A stretch of 6,942 nt of DNA from Bacillota bacterium (GCA_023436515.1 JAEZIV010000441.1:1-6942); one strand, 5' to 3'. Positions 1 through 6,458 are shown, numbered from the stretch's first letter. The notes: a model not told the origin generated them from the sequence alone. Numbers and translations: made by a program.

Positions 1-104
1 ATCCGGGGTATTACATTGTTTACCAAGCCAGCGTTGGGAATTACAGCAAATAAACCCGGCTTTATAACTGCTCTTGTAGCTAACAGATCCATTGGATAAC
101 TCAT
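1..104 (-). CDS. allE: (S)-ureidoglycine aminohydrolase, N-terminal fragment (cut by window edge)
   Basis: This is the first 34 codons of a gene that continues past the left edge. The start ATG (102-104) follows a GGGAG ribosome binding site 19 bases downstream of the allB stop. The peptide begins MSYPMDLLATRAVIKPG, then LFAVIPNAGLVNNVIPR. This matches, from memory, the N-terminus of E. coli AllE (YlbA), which has a DLLANRAIVKHG stretch followed by LVKNIIPG. AllE is a manganese-dependent bicupin of about 260 residues that converts (S)-ureidoglycine to (S)-ureidoglycolate and ammonia, after allantoate has been hydrolysed by AllC. The metal-binding residues lie in the missing part, so activity cannot be judged. 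Tight spacing on the same strand as allB suggests co-transcription. The identification rests on a short stretch but is strongly supported by the neighbouring allantoinase. Confidence 0.85.
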   Translation of the reverse strand, partial: MSYPMDLLATRAVIKPGLFAVIPNAGLVNNVIPR

Positions 105-123
105 ATTATTCTCCCGCTTCCTT

Positions 124-1479
124 TTAATCAACCCTAGTCACAAGCTTTCCCTGTGAGCCGTTGCATATTTCACCATTCTGAGCTACTATTTCTCCACCCA
201 CTATTGTAATAATGGGTTTTCCTTTTCCCTTCATTCCGGTAAAAGCAGATATTTTGTTTGTGTATAATAATTCTTCCCCTTTTACCTCCCACTCCATATG
301 AGGATCAAATACAGTAAAGTCAGCATCAAAGCCCTTTTCTATACTGCCCTTTTTACCATACACTGAGAAAACCTCAGCAGGTCTCTTACTCATGAGTCTT
401 GTAATAAGGCAAGGACTTTCTCCCATACTATTGACTGCCAAATGGTACAAGCCCTGTGCCGAAGTCTGTACTCCGCTTATACCTCCCCATGCTCCAAATG
501 CTCCAAGCTCGCCCTCTTCTTTTTCCTTCCAAGTAGCAGGAGAATGGTCGGAACAAATAAGATCAATTGTTCCATCACAAACGTAGGACCATAGTCTCCT
601 CGCATCAGATTTTTTTCTTAATGGAGGAGAGCACTTGTACAGCATTCCCTTTTCAAGCAAGGTCTCCTCGCTAAAAACAAGATAATGAAGGCAGGTTTCA
701 GCTGTCACCATAACCCCACGATGTTTTGCCTGCTTTATTTCCTCGGCAACCTCTGGGTGACTTACATGGCAGATATGAATTCTTGAATTCACAGTTTCGG
801 CGATATTAATTAAATCCCTAGTAGCCTTCAGCTCGGCCTCTACCGGACGAGATTCTAAATAATCTAAGCGTGATAGCTGTCCATTCTTCATTTTTTCGGC
901 AGTCAATTTCTGAACCATTTCATCATCCTCACAATGAAAGCCTGCTAAGCCATTAAAATTTTTCAGAATAGACAGCGCACGATAGATTTCATCTTTAGTC
1001 AGGGAAGTGTAATCCTCTCCAGGGTCACACATAAAACATTTGAAGGCAATGACTCCATATTCATTAAGTGCTTCCAGTTCTTGCAGATTTGAATTGATCA
1101 ATGCCCCCCAAAACCCGAAATCAACAGCCGACCTATTTTTGATAAGAGAATGCTTGCTTTCAAAGGCTGCAGCGTTCATAACCGCCGGTTTATTCAGCAT
1201 TGGCATGTCGATTACCGTTGTGATTCCGCCTAGAGCTGCTGCACGGCTGCCTGTCTCAAAGTTTTCTCTCCAGGTGTACCCAGGCTCATTAAAGTGCACA
1301 TGACAGTCTATTAATCCCGGAAAAATGTACTTCCCCGAAATGTCCAGGGTCTTCTTAGCCCCAATTGACTGATTGCCAAAAAATATTTCAGCTATTTTCC
1401 CGTCCTTTACAGCTATAGATCCATTCATGATGCTGTCTTCATTTACAATAGCAGCCTGAGTAATGAGTAAATCAAACAT
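124..1479 (-). CDS. allB: Allantoinase (allantoin to allantoate)
   Basis: A complete 451-residue protein of the cyclic amidohydrolase family (TIM barrel with a dinuclear metal site), close to the usual allantoinase length of about 450. It hydrolyses the hydantoin ring of allantoin to allantoate in the cytoplasm. The visible metal ligands are the H60-x-H62 pair in GLIDCHVHFNEPG, the lysine expected to be carboxylated at K147 (FKCF), H182 (FHCE), H238 (CHVS) and D311 (SDHSP). The CSPPLR (283-288) and AWGGISG (330-336) stretches are like those I recall from E. coli AllB and help separate it from dihydropyrimidinases and D-hydantoinases. The start ATG has a GAGGTGA ribosome binding site six bases upstream. 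The gene lies 62 bases after the binding-protein gene and 19 bases before allE. No intact residue appears to be missing. A related hydantoinase is the alternative, made unlikely by the adjacent allE. Confidence 0.93.
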   Translation of the reverse strand: MFDLLITQAAIVNEDSIMNGSIAVKDGKIAEIFFGNQSIGAKKTLDISGKYIFPGLIDCHVHFNEPGYTWRENFETGSRAAALGGITTVIDMPMLNKPAVMNAAAFESKHSLIKNRSAVDFGFWGALINSNLQELEALNEYGVIAFKCFMCDPGEDYTSLTKDEIYRALSILKNFNGLAGFHCEDDEMVQKLTAEKMKNGQLSRLDYLESRPVEAELKATRDLINIAETVNSRIHICHVSHPEVAEEIKQAKHRGVMVTAETCLHYLVFSEETLLEKGMLYKCSPPLRKKSDARRLWSYVCDGTIDLICSDHSPATWKEKEEGELGAFGAWGGISGVQTSAQGLYHLAVNSMGESPCLITRLMSKRPAEVFSVYGKKGSIEKGFDADFTVFDPHMEWEVKGEELLYTNKISAFTGMKGKGKPIITIVGGEIVAQNGEICNGSQGKLVTRVD

Positions 1480-1541
1480 GTCCTGTCACCTCATAGCTTA
1501 ATGTTGGATAATTTTCTCCGATTATTGCCCTGGTGCTATGG

Positions 1542-2645
1542 TTATTTTACTGTAACAAGTTCCGGGAATACGCTCTTTAGAATAGTTGGATCTGCATATT
1601 TATCGATGCTTGGAGCCTCCGGAATATTACCCATTTCCTTCATGAATTCTGCCATTGAAACACTTGCATCGACAAACGCCTGATTGTATTCCATTGTATA
1701 TTTGTTTTTATCCATTATTTCTTTTACCTGCGATTTTTCCAATTGCAGTTCAGCTGCGATTATTTCTGCTGCTTCATCTGGGTTTTCTGCTATGAAATCT
1801 GTTGCTTTTTTAATGGCTTTTACTAAGGATGCAACTGTATTGGGATTAGCCTTCAGGAAATCATCTGTCACCTGCATTGTTGTGTAGAAGCTTAACCAGT
1901 TAACATCACCTGTTTTTTCAGGGAGGTATGATTTCAATCCGCTAAACAGAAGAGTTCCTCCAAGCTTCACAGCATTTGATACCCAGGGCTCCCAACATGC
2001 CATTATATCAATATCTCCTTTATCAAAGGCTGCTATTTGATCAGATGGTGAAAGTATTACAAAATTAATCTTATTTACATCTACACCCAATTCCTTGCAC
2101 ATGTTTCTGATGGCAATGAGTACTCCTGCTCCGGCTGCAATTCCAATCTTTTTGCCTTCGAGGTCTTTTGCTGATTTTATCTCCACTCCCTTACGAGCTA
2201 CAACACATTGAGTGTTTCCAATATCTGCAACAGTAGCAACAACTTTAACTCCAACATTGTTAGCAGCTAATGCGATGTCTGTATATGTAGACTCAAATGA
2301 AACCTTCGCAGTTTTTCCTGAGATCAATGGAGATATATCTCCCCCTGATTGGATAAGCTTATTTGTAACCTTAAGCCCCTCCTCCGCAAAATAGCCTTTT
2401 TTATCAGCAATGATTTGCTGAGCAGAAATCTGTGGATCTATAACCCCATATACCGTTAATTCTGATGTCTCATTACCATTAGGCTTTGATGAAGCCGCAG
2501 TTGATTCCACTGCTACTGTCGATCCTGCACTACTACTTTCTGTTGAGGCTGCAGTCTTTTCTCCGGAATTTGTACACCCCGTAATTGCCGCAACTGTCAT
2601 AAAGCCCGCTAACAATAAACCTAATACCTTTTTACTTGCTTTCAT
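1542..2645 (-). CDS. ABC transporter substrate-binding lipoprotein, NitT/TauT (NMT1/SsuA-like) family
   Basis: A 367-residue secreted lipoprotein that should capture the substrate outside the membrane and hand it to the permease encoded just upstream. The N-terminus has lysines at 2, 5 and 6, a hydrophobic stretch (about 7-22) and a lipobox ITGC with the lipidated cysteine at 24. A Ser/Thr/Ala-rich linker follows to about residue 62, then the folded domain from LTVYGVIDPQ onward. Family-like features are the helix at 75-90 (QQIIADKKGYFAEEGL), DLEGKKIGIAAGAG (161-174) and DIMACWEPWV (213-222), which matches the 'DA...W.P' stretch of taurine/sulfonate/nitrate-type binding proteins. The start has a GGAGGGG ribosome binding site nine bases upstream. 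The substrate cannot be read from the sequence. Its place between the importer genes and allB suggests allantoin or another ureide, but a purine base or pyrimidine precursor is possible. Confidence 0.9.
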   Translation of the reverse strand: MKASKKVLGLLLAGFMTVAAITGCTNSGEKTAASTESSSAGSTVAVESTAASSKPNGNETSELTVYGVIDPQISAQQIIADKKGYFAEEGLKVTNKLIQSGGDISPLISGKTAKVSFESTYTDIALAANNVGVKVVATVADIGNTQCVVARKGVEIKSAKDLEGKKIGIAAGAGVLIAIRNMCKELGVDVNKINFVILSPSDQIAAFDKGDIDIMACWEPWVSNAVKLGGTLLFSGLKSYLPEKTGDVNWLSFYTTMQVTDDFLKANPNTVASLVKAIKKATDFIAENPDEAAEIIAAELQLEKSQVKEIMDKNKYTMEYNQAFVDASVSMAEFMKEMGNIPEAPSIDKYADPTILKSVFPELVTVK

Positions 2646-2695
2646 ATTAATTTACCCCTCCAATATAACGTATTTTTAGTAAAGTTTTTATCTTA

Positions 2696-2717
2696 TATTA
2701 AGTCTGCAGCCTTAATA
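2696..2717. promoter_or_regulatory. 22-bp near-perfect palindrome between permease and binding-protein genes
   Basis: Two 7-base arms (TATTAAG and CTTAATA) flank a central CTGCAG, with a single mismatched pair in between, so 20 of 22 positions are symmetric. It lies in the 99-base gap between the permease stop (2745) and the binding-protein start (2645), which is the longest gap inside the transporter genes. Read as minus-strand RNA it would form a hairpin, but no U-run follows it, so it is not an intrinsic terminator. It could be an operator for an internal promoter or an mRNA-stabilising or processing hairpin that adjusts binding-protein level. A weak TATAAG -10-like box (2690-2695 area) overlaps its downstream side. 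Confidence 0.45.
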
Positions 2718-2744
2718 AATACTAATTTATATTGCCTAAGAAGA

Positions 2745-3620
2745 CTAATCTTCTACGGCGTGAGATATTCCGTCCTTTTTCCACTTAAGAAGGAAGTTCT
2801 CTAAAATTGTCAGTATGCCATTAAAAACTGTGTATTCCAGTCCTATAAGTGTTGCTGCCATAAACATGTCTGACATCTTAAACCAGTTCTTTGAATCAAT
2901 TATTATAAAGCCCAATCCTGATGACGCTCCCATCATTTCAGCAACAACCAAAGCTGAAAACGTAAATGCGAGACTAGCTTTCATACCTGTCATTATATTT
3001 GGCAGGGCTGATTTGAAAGTTATTTTTCTGAAAACCTGAAGCCTATTAGCTCCGAGACTTACTGCTGATCGGATTAAATACGGATCAGTGTTTCTGATAC
3101 CGTCTGTTACATAACCCAGCATCGGGATAAAAGTTGCATAAGCAATTAGTGAGATTTTAGAGTTTTCTCCAATACCAAACCAAATAAGAAACATTGGTAA
3201 AAATGCCAACACAGGTATTGGCCCAATTAAGTTCAAAACCGGTGTTAGCAGGTTATCAAACCATTTCCAACTGGTTATCATTACACCTACCACAATAGAA
3301 ATAATTAATCCCAAAATGAAACCGGAAATCATTCTAAAAAAGCTTTCGCCTATATGAATAAACAGTGTGCCCTTTTGTATATAGGCATAGCCTGTTTTAA
3401 GTACCATATACGGTGATGGCAAAAACACAGGATTAAACCAATTATGCTCCTGATTCAGATTACTGATGAACTGCCAAACCAAAAAGAAGCATATGAGTGA
3501 AAAAAACTTATACCACTTGTTGTTTTTCGATCTATTTATTGCGGCTGTTCTTCTGGAAACAACAGGCGTGAAGAGATTTTCAGTTGTGTTCTTTACTAAT
3601 AACAATTCATTCTGCGCCAT
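2745..3620 (-). CDS. ABC transporter permease, NitT/TauT (SsuC/TauC-like) family
   Basis: A 291-residue inner-membrane permease forming the translocation channel with the ATPase and binding protein of this operon. I start it at the ATG at 3618-3620, preceded by AAGGGGG eight bases upstream. An in-frame TTG at 3642-3644 would add eight residues but lies inside the ATPase gene and has no ribosome binding site. About six hydrophobic segments are visible, near residues 39-55, 98-116, 131-149, 156-172, 214-232 and 253-275. The cytoplasmic coupling loop, related to the EAA motif, is at about 184-212 (SAVSLGANRLQVFRKITF, then SALPNIMTG). The segment LIGPIPVLAFLPMFLIWFG (131-149) is typical of taurine/sulfonate/nitrate-type permeases. 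The gene begins 13 bases after the ATPase stop, which its ribosome binding site touches, suggesting translational coupling. Substrate is not determined by this subunit alone. Confidence 0.92.
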   Translation of the reverse strand: MAQNELLLVKNTTENLFTPVVSRRTAAINRSKNNKWYKFFSLICFFLVWQFISNLNQEHNWFNPVFLPSPYMVLKTGYAYIQKGTLFIHIGESFFRMISGFILGLIISIVVGVMITSWKWFDNLLTPVLNLIGPIPVLAFLPMFLIWFGIGENSKISLIAYATFIPMLGYVTDGIRNTDPYLIRSAVSLGANRLQVFRKITFKSALPNIMTGMKASLAFTFSALVVAEMMGASSGLGFIIIDSKNWFKMSDMFMAATLIGLEYTVFNGILTILENFLLKWKKDGISHAVED

Positions 3621-3633
3621 GATAGGTACCCCC

Positions 3634-4392
3634 TTACTCTGCAATTAACTGGCCCGAATCATTTTCAGTCAGGCCCTTTTCGAAAAAGTCTACATATTCT
3701 TGAAATTTATCACATTTAATATCTCTTGGCCTACTCATGTCAATTCTTATATCCTGTTCAACACGCCCCTCCCGCAATAGTACTACTCTATCTGCAAGAT
3801 ATACTGCTTCGGGTATACTATGTGTAATAAAGATTATTATCTTTTTTGTTTTCTCCCATATCTTGATGATTTCACATCTCATGTTATGGCGTATCATAGC
3901 ATCCAGCGCGCCGAGAGGTTCGTCCATCAGAAGCACTTCAGGGTCATTGGCAAGAGCTCTGGCTATACCAACTCTTTGTGCCATACCTCCTGAAAGACTT
4001 CCGGGATACTTTTTTTCATATCCATTTAAGCCCACTAGTGATATAAGCTCCTCGGCAATTTTTTTTGCATCCTTTCGTCTTTTAAGCTTTGGACCAAACT
4101 CAATATTCTGCTTCACTGTATACCAAGGGAACAGGGCATGCTGCTGAAATACAACTCCTCTTTGCTCAGAGGGACCATCAATATCCTTACCATTAACCAT
4201 AATACGCCCTGCATCTACCTTTAAATATCCCGCAAGCAAATTTAGCAGGGTTGACTTACCGCAACCGCTCTTGCCTAATATACAGATAAATTCGCTGTCT
4301 TCTATTTTAAGGTTAACATTATTTAGAACATATTTTGGCTTTCCATCGACCTCCTCAAATGCTTTGAAAACGTTTTTAACAACTACACCCAT
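3634..4392 (-). CDS. ABC transporter ATP-binding protein, NitT/TauT (SsuB/TauB-like) family
   Basis: A 252-residue cytoplasmic ATPase that powers the importer. All nucleotide-binding motifs are intact: Walker [10 protein letters not shown] (40-48), Q-loop [10 protein letters not shown] (81-90), signature LSGGMAQR (133-140), Walker B LLMDEP (154-159), D-loop GALD (161-164) and switch histidine H191 in FITHSIPEA. The length and the HALFPW and [11 protein letters not shown] stretches fit the nitrate/sulfonate/taurine family. The start ATG has a GGAGGG ribosome binding site. It is the first gene of the transporter operon, preceded by a long leader with a terminator hairpin ending 15 bases before its start codon, so its expression is probably subject to premature termination. 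The permease gene follows after 13 bases. Confidence 0.94.
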   Translation of the reverse strand: MGVVVKNVFKAFEEVDGKPKYVLNNVNLKIEDSEFICILGKSGCGKSTLLNLLAGYLKVDAGRIMVNGKDIDGPSEQRGVVFQQHALFPWYTVKQNIEFGPKLKRRKDAKKIAEELISLVGLNGYEKKYPGSLSGGMAQRVGIARALANDPEVLLMDEPLGALDAMIRHNMRCEIIKIWEKTKKIIIFITHSIPEAVYLADRVVLLREGRVEQDIRIDMSRPRDIKCDKFQEYVDFFEKGLTENDSGQLIAE

Positions 4393-4522
4393 ATCTATCC
4401 CTCCAACAAAAAAGGACGTACTTATAACCGAATGTTATAATTACGCCCTCGTAAGATACTCTATTTATTTGCTGTTTGCTGTAAATTAATGATTTACACA
4501 AAACCAACTACTTAATTTCTAT
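4393..4522 (-). promoter_or_regulatory. Putative regulatory 5' leader (attenuator-like) of the transporter operon
   Basis: If transcription starts about seven bases after the -10 box at 4529-4534, the ATPase mRNA carries an untranslated leader of about 130 nt. In RNA order it contains a 7-bp hairpin (4498-4480; arms TGTAAAT and ATTTACA, 5-nt loop), a direct repeat CAGCAAACAGCAAA (4481-4468), a short 5-bp hairpin TTACG-AGGG-CGTAA (4454-4441), and a strong terminator (4448-4408). The short hairpin uses bases of the terminator's 5' arm, so the two cannot coexist. This is the layout of an attenuator, controlled by a ligand, a protein or a small RNA. I tried to fit it to purine, guanidine (ykkC-type), preQ1, THF and T-box cores from memory and found no match. 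The leader function is inferred from layout only. Confidence 0.5.
4408..4448 (-). terminator. Strong intrinsic terminator or attenuator hairpin before the ATPase gene
   Basis: In minus-strand RNA the outer stem GGGCGTA/TACGTCC gives seven pairs including one G-U. One mismatch follows, then a perfect seven-pair inner stem TTATAAC/GTTATAA with loop ATTCG. Six U residues follow directly (complement of 4408-4413), then GTTGGAGGG, the ribosome binding site of the ATPase gene. The hairpin is a textbook rho-independent terminator. Being 158 bases past the pucR stop, downstream of a good -10 box and touching the next ribosome binding site, it is better placed to regulate the transporter genes than merely to end pucR. 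Both roles are possible. Confidence 0.8.
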
Positions 4523-4528
4523 GGTCTT

Positions 4529-4537
4529 ATTATAGCA
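4529..4537 (-). promoter_or_regulatory. Extended -10 promoter (TGCTATAAT) for the transporter-allB-allE operon
   Basis: The minus strand reads TGCTATAAT, a perfect -10 hexamer with the TGn extension. At the matching -35 distance the sequence (around ATGAAT, 4552-4557) is poor, which fits an extended -10 promoter that depends on an activator. It would start transcription near 4522, between pucR and the ATPase gene. Confidence 0.6.
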
Positions 4538-4566
4538 GGAGCAGCCTCTCTATTCATAGTGATTTT

Positions 4567-4595
4567 TGCACAATTTTTACTAATAACGGTGTGCA
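4567..4595. promoter_or_regulatory. Spaced dyad TGCACA-N17-TGTGCA upstream of the operon promoter
   Basis: Perfect 6-base inverted arms at 4567-4572 and 4590-4595 have centres 23 bases apart, about two helical turns. The site is centred near -59 from the predicted start, where activators often bind. The -35 box is weak, so a PucR dimer or another activator could bind here. In minus-strand RNA the same arms could pair around a 17-nt loop just after the pucR stop, but no U-run follows, so it is not a good terminator. Confidence 0.4.
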
Positions 4596-4605
4596 TATAA
4601 TACAT

Positions 4606-6264
4606 TTAAGGATCTTGTTTTTCATTCTTAATAATCTCATAAGCGCATATTCCTAAATAATATGAATAGGTCATTCCGTATTCTTCAGGTTCAAAATTAA
4701 TTAATTCTTTAATCTTATCCAATCTATTCATTAATGTATTTCTATGTAAAAACATTTTCTTAGCTGTTTCACTAGCATTTAATCTATTGTTATAGTAGGT
4801 TTGGAAAGTAAGAAATAGCTCCGAGTCATTCTGACAATCATAGCTTACTAATGGTTCCACCGTATCTCTATATATTTTGTTTATCTCCTCAGGGGATAAC
4901 TTTTTCAATATGTGATACGCACTTTGCGTGGCATAGGAATGAATATGTATATCATTTTTTATTGTAAGGCTACAGCTGAATGCTTCCATACAATCCTTAA
5001 AGGCTGTCCTTACCGAAGAAATACCTTCATGACATCGGCTAACTCCGATTTTCATCTGATAAAATAATCGGCTTTTAACCAAAGCATACAAGCTTAGAGC
5101 TATTTCGTGGGCTTGAGCTACTGCCTCAATCGAACTCGTATTCCTATTAAAGAAAACATAGACTGATAATAACTCCCTGCTGCTACAAATGTAAACCTTT
5201 TTGTCCTTGCATATGTCCTCTTTTATACTTAAGCATAGTTCATCAGCTATCTTCTTCTTCAGATATTCGCTTTGGCAATCATTAAATGCCATTGTGATAC
5301 ATACTCTTTTAGATCTGCAATCAAAACCAAAAAAGTCACATAAATTTATGATTTCATTATCCGATCTTTGCTCGTTAGACATGAGAAAATCAAGAAAAAA
5401 ATCCTGATGGTTATGATGTGTTGACATTTTTCCAGACATGCTTCTGGAGAGCTCTACCGAAATAATATGTAGGCTTTTTTCTATAATCCCTTGATACCTT
5501 ATTGTAGGTTCTGCTTCCTCTAAAAGTATGTAAATACTTCCCATGTAATTTGGAATAGTCATTACGAAAAAACGATAACTGCCCCCATTTATAGAAACAT
5601 ACTTATACATATTGCTTGCCCTTTTATCAGTGTCGAAGTACGATATCGGTGATATTCCGGACTGAGTTATTACTATTGACCCTTTTTGGTGTAAAAATTC
5701 TTCGTACTGCTGTGACACACCGGCTGATATTAATCTATTCTCAATATCCAACAGTAAAACTGGTTTTTTAATAAATATAGCCAACTCACCTATCATGCGA
5801 TCAATTCCCTTATTTTCTATGAATAATAAGGTCAGCTTATCAATAAAATTATTCTGAACCTCCAGGTCACTTAGCTTTCGCAAATTTATCTCGTCGTATA
5901 TCAGGTTTAGTATGTCTGAGAAGGAGTAATAGAAAGGCATCTCTATTAATGGCAGACCTACTAGATTTGCCTCATCTATCATTTCCGGTGGTATTAGGTT
6001 TAAGAACCTCTTTATTTTAATGCCTAATCCTGCACAGCCGGCGTCTTTAAGTTCTCGTATTATACTCCTTTGCAGTGCAGTATCATCCTTAAAAATATAG
6101 CCGGTGGTAAGTACGAATTCATCCCTTTTTATCCATTTAACCACATCTGGATTATCAAGTATGTTAACACTTTTAATTACATTATTTATATACTGCTGTC
6201 CGGCAACACATTTGAAATTGTTAAGCTGCTCGTTGGAGATAAGCCACTCCAATGTAATCGACAT
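4606..6264 (-). CDS. pucR: PucR-family transcriptional regulator (purine catabolism)
   Basis: A 552-residue cytoplasmic regulator, near the length of B. subtilis PucR (about 530). I place the start at the ATG at 6262-6264, with GAGGG eight bases upstream. A GTG three codons earlier (6271-6273) lies right against that ribosome binding site and is less likely. The N-terminal part (about 4-122, with IKSVNILDNPDVVKWIKRD near 33-50 and FVLTTGYIFKD) matches the PucR ligand-sensing domain. A middle GAF-like region spans about 135-275 and a degenerate GGDEF-like domain about 315-435 (FYQMKIGVSRCHEGI near 401-415). The C-terminal helix-turn-helix is at about 485-545, with the LNASETAKKMFLHRNTLMNR core from 495. 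Family members sense purine breakdown products and activate or repress uptake and degradation genes. Its position directly upstream of the ureide operon marks it as the local controller. It could be misnamed within the large CdaR/PucR superfamily, but the N-terminal domain supports PucR. Confidence 0.88.
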   Translation of the reverse strand: MSITLEWLISNEQLNNFKCVAGQQYINNVIKSVNILDNPDVVKWIKRDEFVLTTGYIFKDDTALQRSIIRELKDAGCAGLGIKIKRFLNLIPPEMIDEANLVGLPLIEMPFYYSFSDILNLIYDEINLRKLSDLEVQNNFIDKLTLLFIENKGIDRMIGELAIFIKKPVLLLDIENRLISAGVSQQYEEFLHQKGSIVITQSGISPISYFDTDKRASNMYKYVSINGGSYRFFVMTIPNYMGSIYILLEEAEPTIRYQGIIEKSLHIISVELSRSMSGKMSTHHNHQDFFLDFLMSNEQRSDNEIINLCDFFGFDCRSKRVCITMAFNDCQSEYLKKKIADELCLSIKEDICKDKKVYICSSRELLSVYVFFNRNTSSIEAVAQAHEIALSLYALVKSRLFYQMKIGVSRCHEGISSVRTAFKDCMEAFSCSLTIKNDIHIHSYATQSAYHILKKLSPEEINKIYRDTVEPLVSYDCQNDSELFLTFQTYYNNRLNASETAKKMFLHRNTLMNRLDKIKELINFEPEEYGMTYSYYLGICAYEIIKNEKQDP

Positions 6265-6281
6265 ATACCTCACCCTCTAAC

Positions 6282-6358
6282 TTAATCAAAGGTATTAGCT
6301 AAATGTATTTTTTACCTACTATTGAATAGATAGGTTTATTTAACTATTTTTTGATTAA
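6282..6358. promoter_or_regulatory. Pair of inverted TTTGATTAA boxes flanking the pucR promoter region
   Basis: A perfect 9-base inverted repeat: TTAATCAAA at 6282-6290 and TTTGATTAA at 6350-6358, with 59 bases between. Each arm with its flank (6282-6294 on minus, 6346-6358 on plus) fits the B. subtilis PucR box as I recall it (WWWCNTTGGTTAA) at 11 of 13 positions. The pair is 18 and about 86 bases upstream of the pucR start codon, a sensible place for autoregulation. The surrounding DNA is very A+T-rich, so partial matches by chance are likely. I see no convincing -35/-10 pair between the boxes. Confidence 0.35.
6314..6335. repeat. Small dyad ACCTA...TAGGT enclosing CTATTGAATAG
   Basis: Outer 5-base arms (6314-6318 and 6331-6335) enclose a perfect 11-base palindrome CTATTgAATAG (6319-6329). 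It lies between the two TTTGATTAA boxes upstream of pucR, so it may be an operator element. Its stem as RNA would be interrupted and weak, and it has no clear terminator tail on either strand for the pucR direction. Confidence 0.3.
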
Positions 6359-6364
6359 TTGTAG

Positions 6365-6458
6365 CATGGGTTCACATAAAAGTCTACTTATATGACCATG
6401 AAGCTATTAGGGGGGTAGCTTTATCTATCAATACATGTATTCCTGGTACAAGATAAAG
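6365..6458. repeat. Cluster of inverted repeats between pucR control region and hairpin array
   Basis: No gene is visible here. Three dyads are seen. An imperfect one runs 6365-6400 (CATGG/CCATG ends with interrupted pairing inward). A 6-base pair AAGCTA/TAGCTT sits at 6401-6406 and 6416-6421 around a G-rich loop. The third is nested: CTTTATCT (6419-6426) and AGATAAAG (6451-6458) enclose a perfect 12-base palindrome AATACATGTATT (6430-6441). The second and third share bases. They may be protein binding sites or folds of a pucR leader RNA; function is unknown. Confidence 0.35.

Noticed and set aside
392..586. Plus-strand open frame of 64 codons inside allB (and similar plus-strand frames across the window, for example 1040-1303, 3737-4147, 5201-5407)
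   Set aside because: They lie antisense to well-supported genes, have no ribosome binding sites or recognisable domains, and have compositions expected of shadow frames.
3621..3644. Longer permease start at an in-frame TTG (3642-3644)
   Set aside because: It lies within the ATPase gene and lacks a ribosome binding site, while the ATG at 3618-3620 has AAGGGGG at good spacing.
4393..4522. Known riboswitch class (purine, ykkC/guanidine, preQ1, THF, T-box) in the transporter leader
   Set aside because: None of the conserved core sequences I remember for these classes can be placed here; ACGAGG at 4448-4453 alone is too short to support a guanidine switch.
4567..4605. Intrinsic terminator directly after pucR
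   Set aside because: The TGCACA/TGTGCA pairing has only six pairs, a 17-nt loop and is followed by A residues on the minus strand instead of a U-run.
6265..6273. Longer PucR start at GTG (6271-6273)
   Set aside because: The GAGGG ribosome binding site abuts this codon, leaving no spacing, but is eight bases from the ATG at 6262-6264.
6324..6350. Plus-strand promoter-like TTGAAT-N17-TATTTT
   Set aside because: The DNA is A+T-rich, the -10 is poor, and no plus-strand gene follows in the window.
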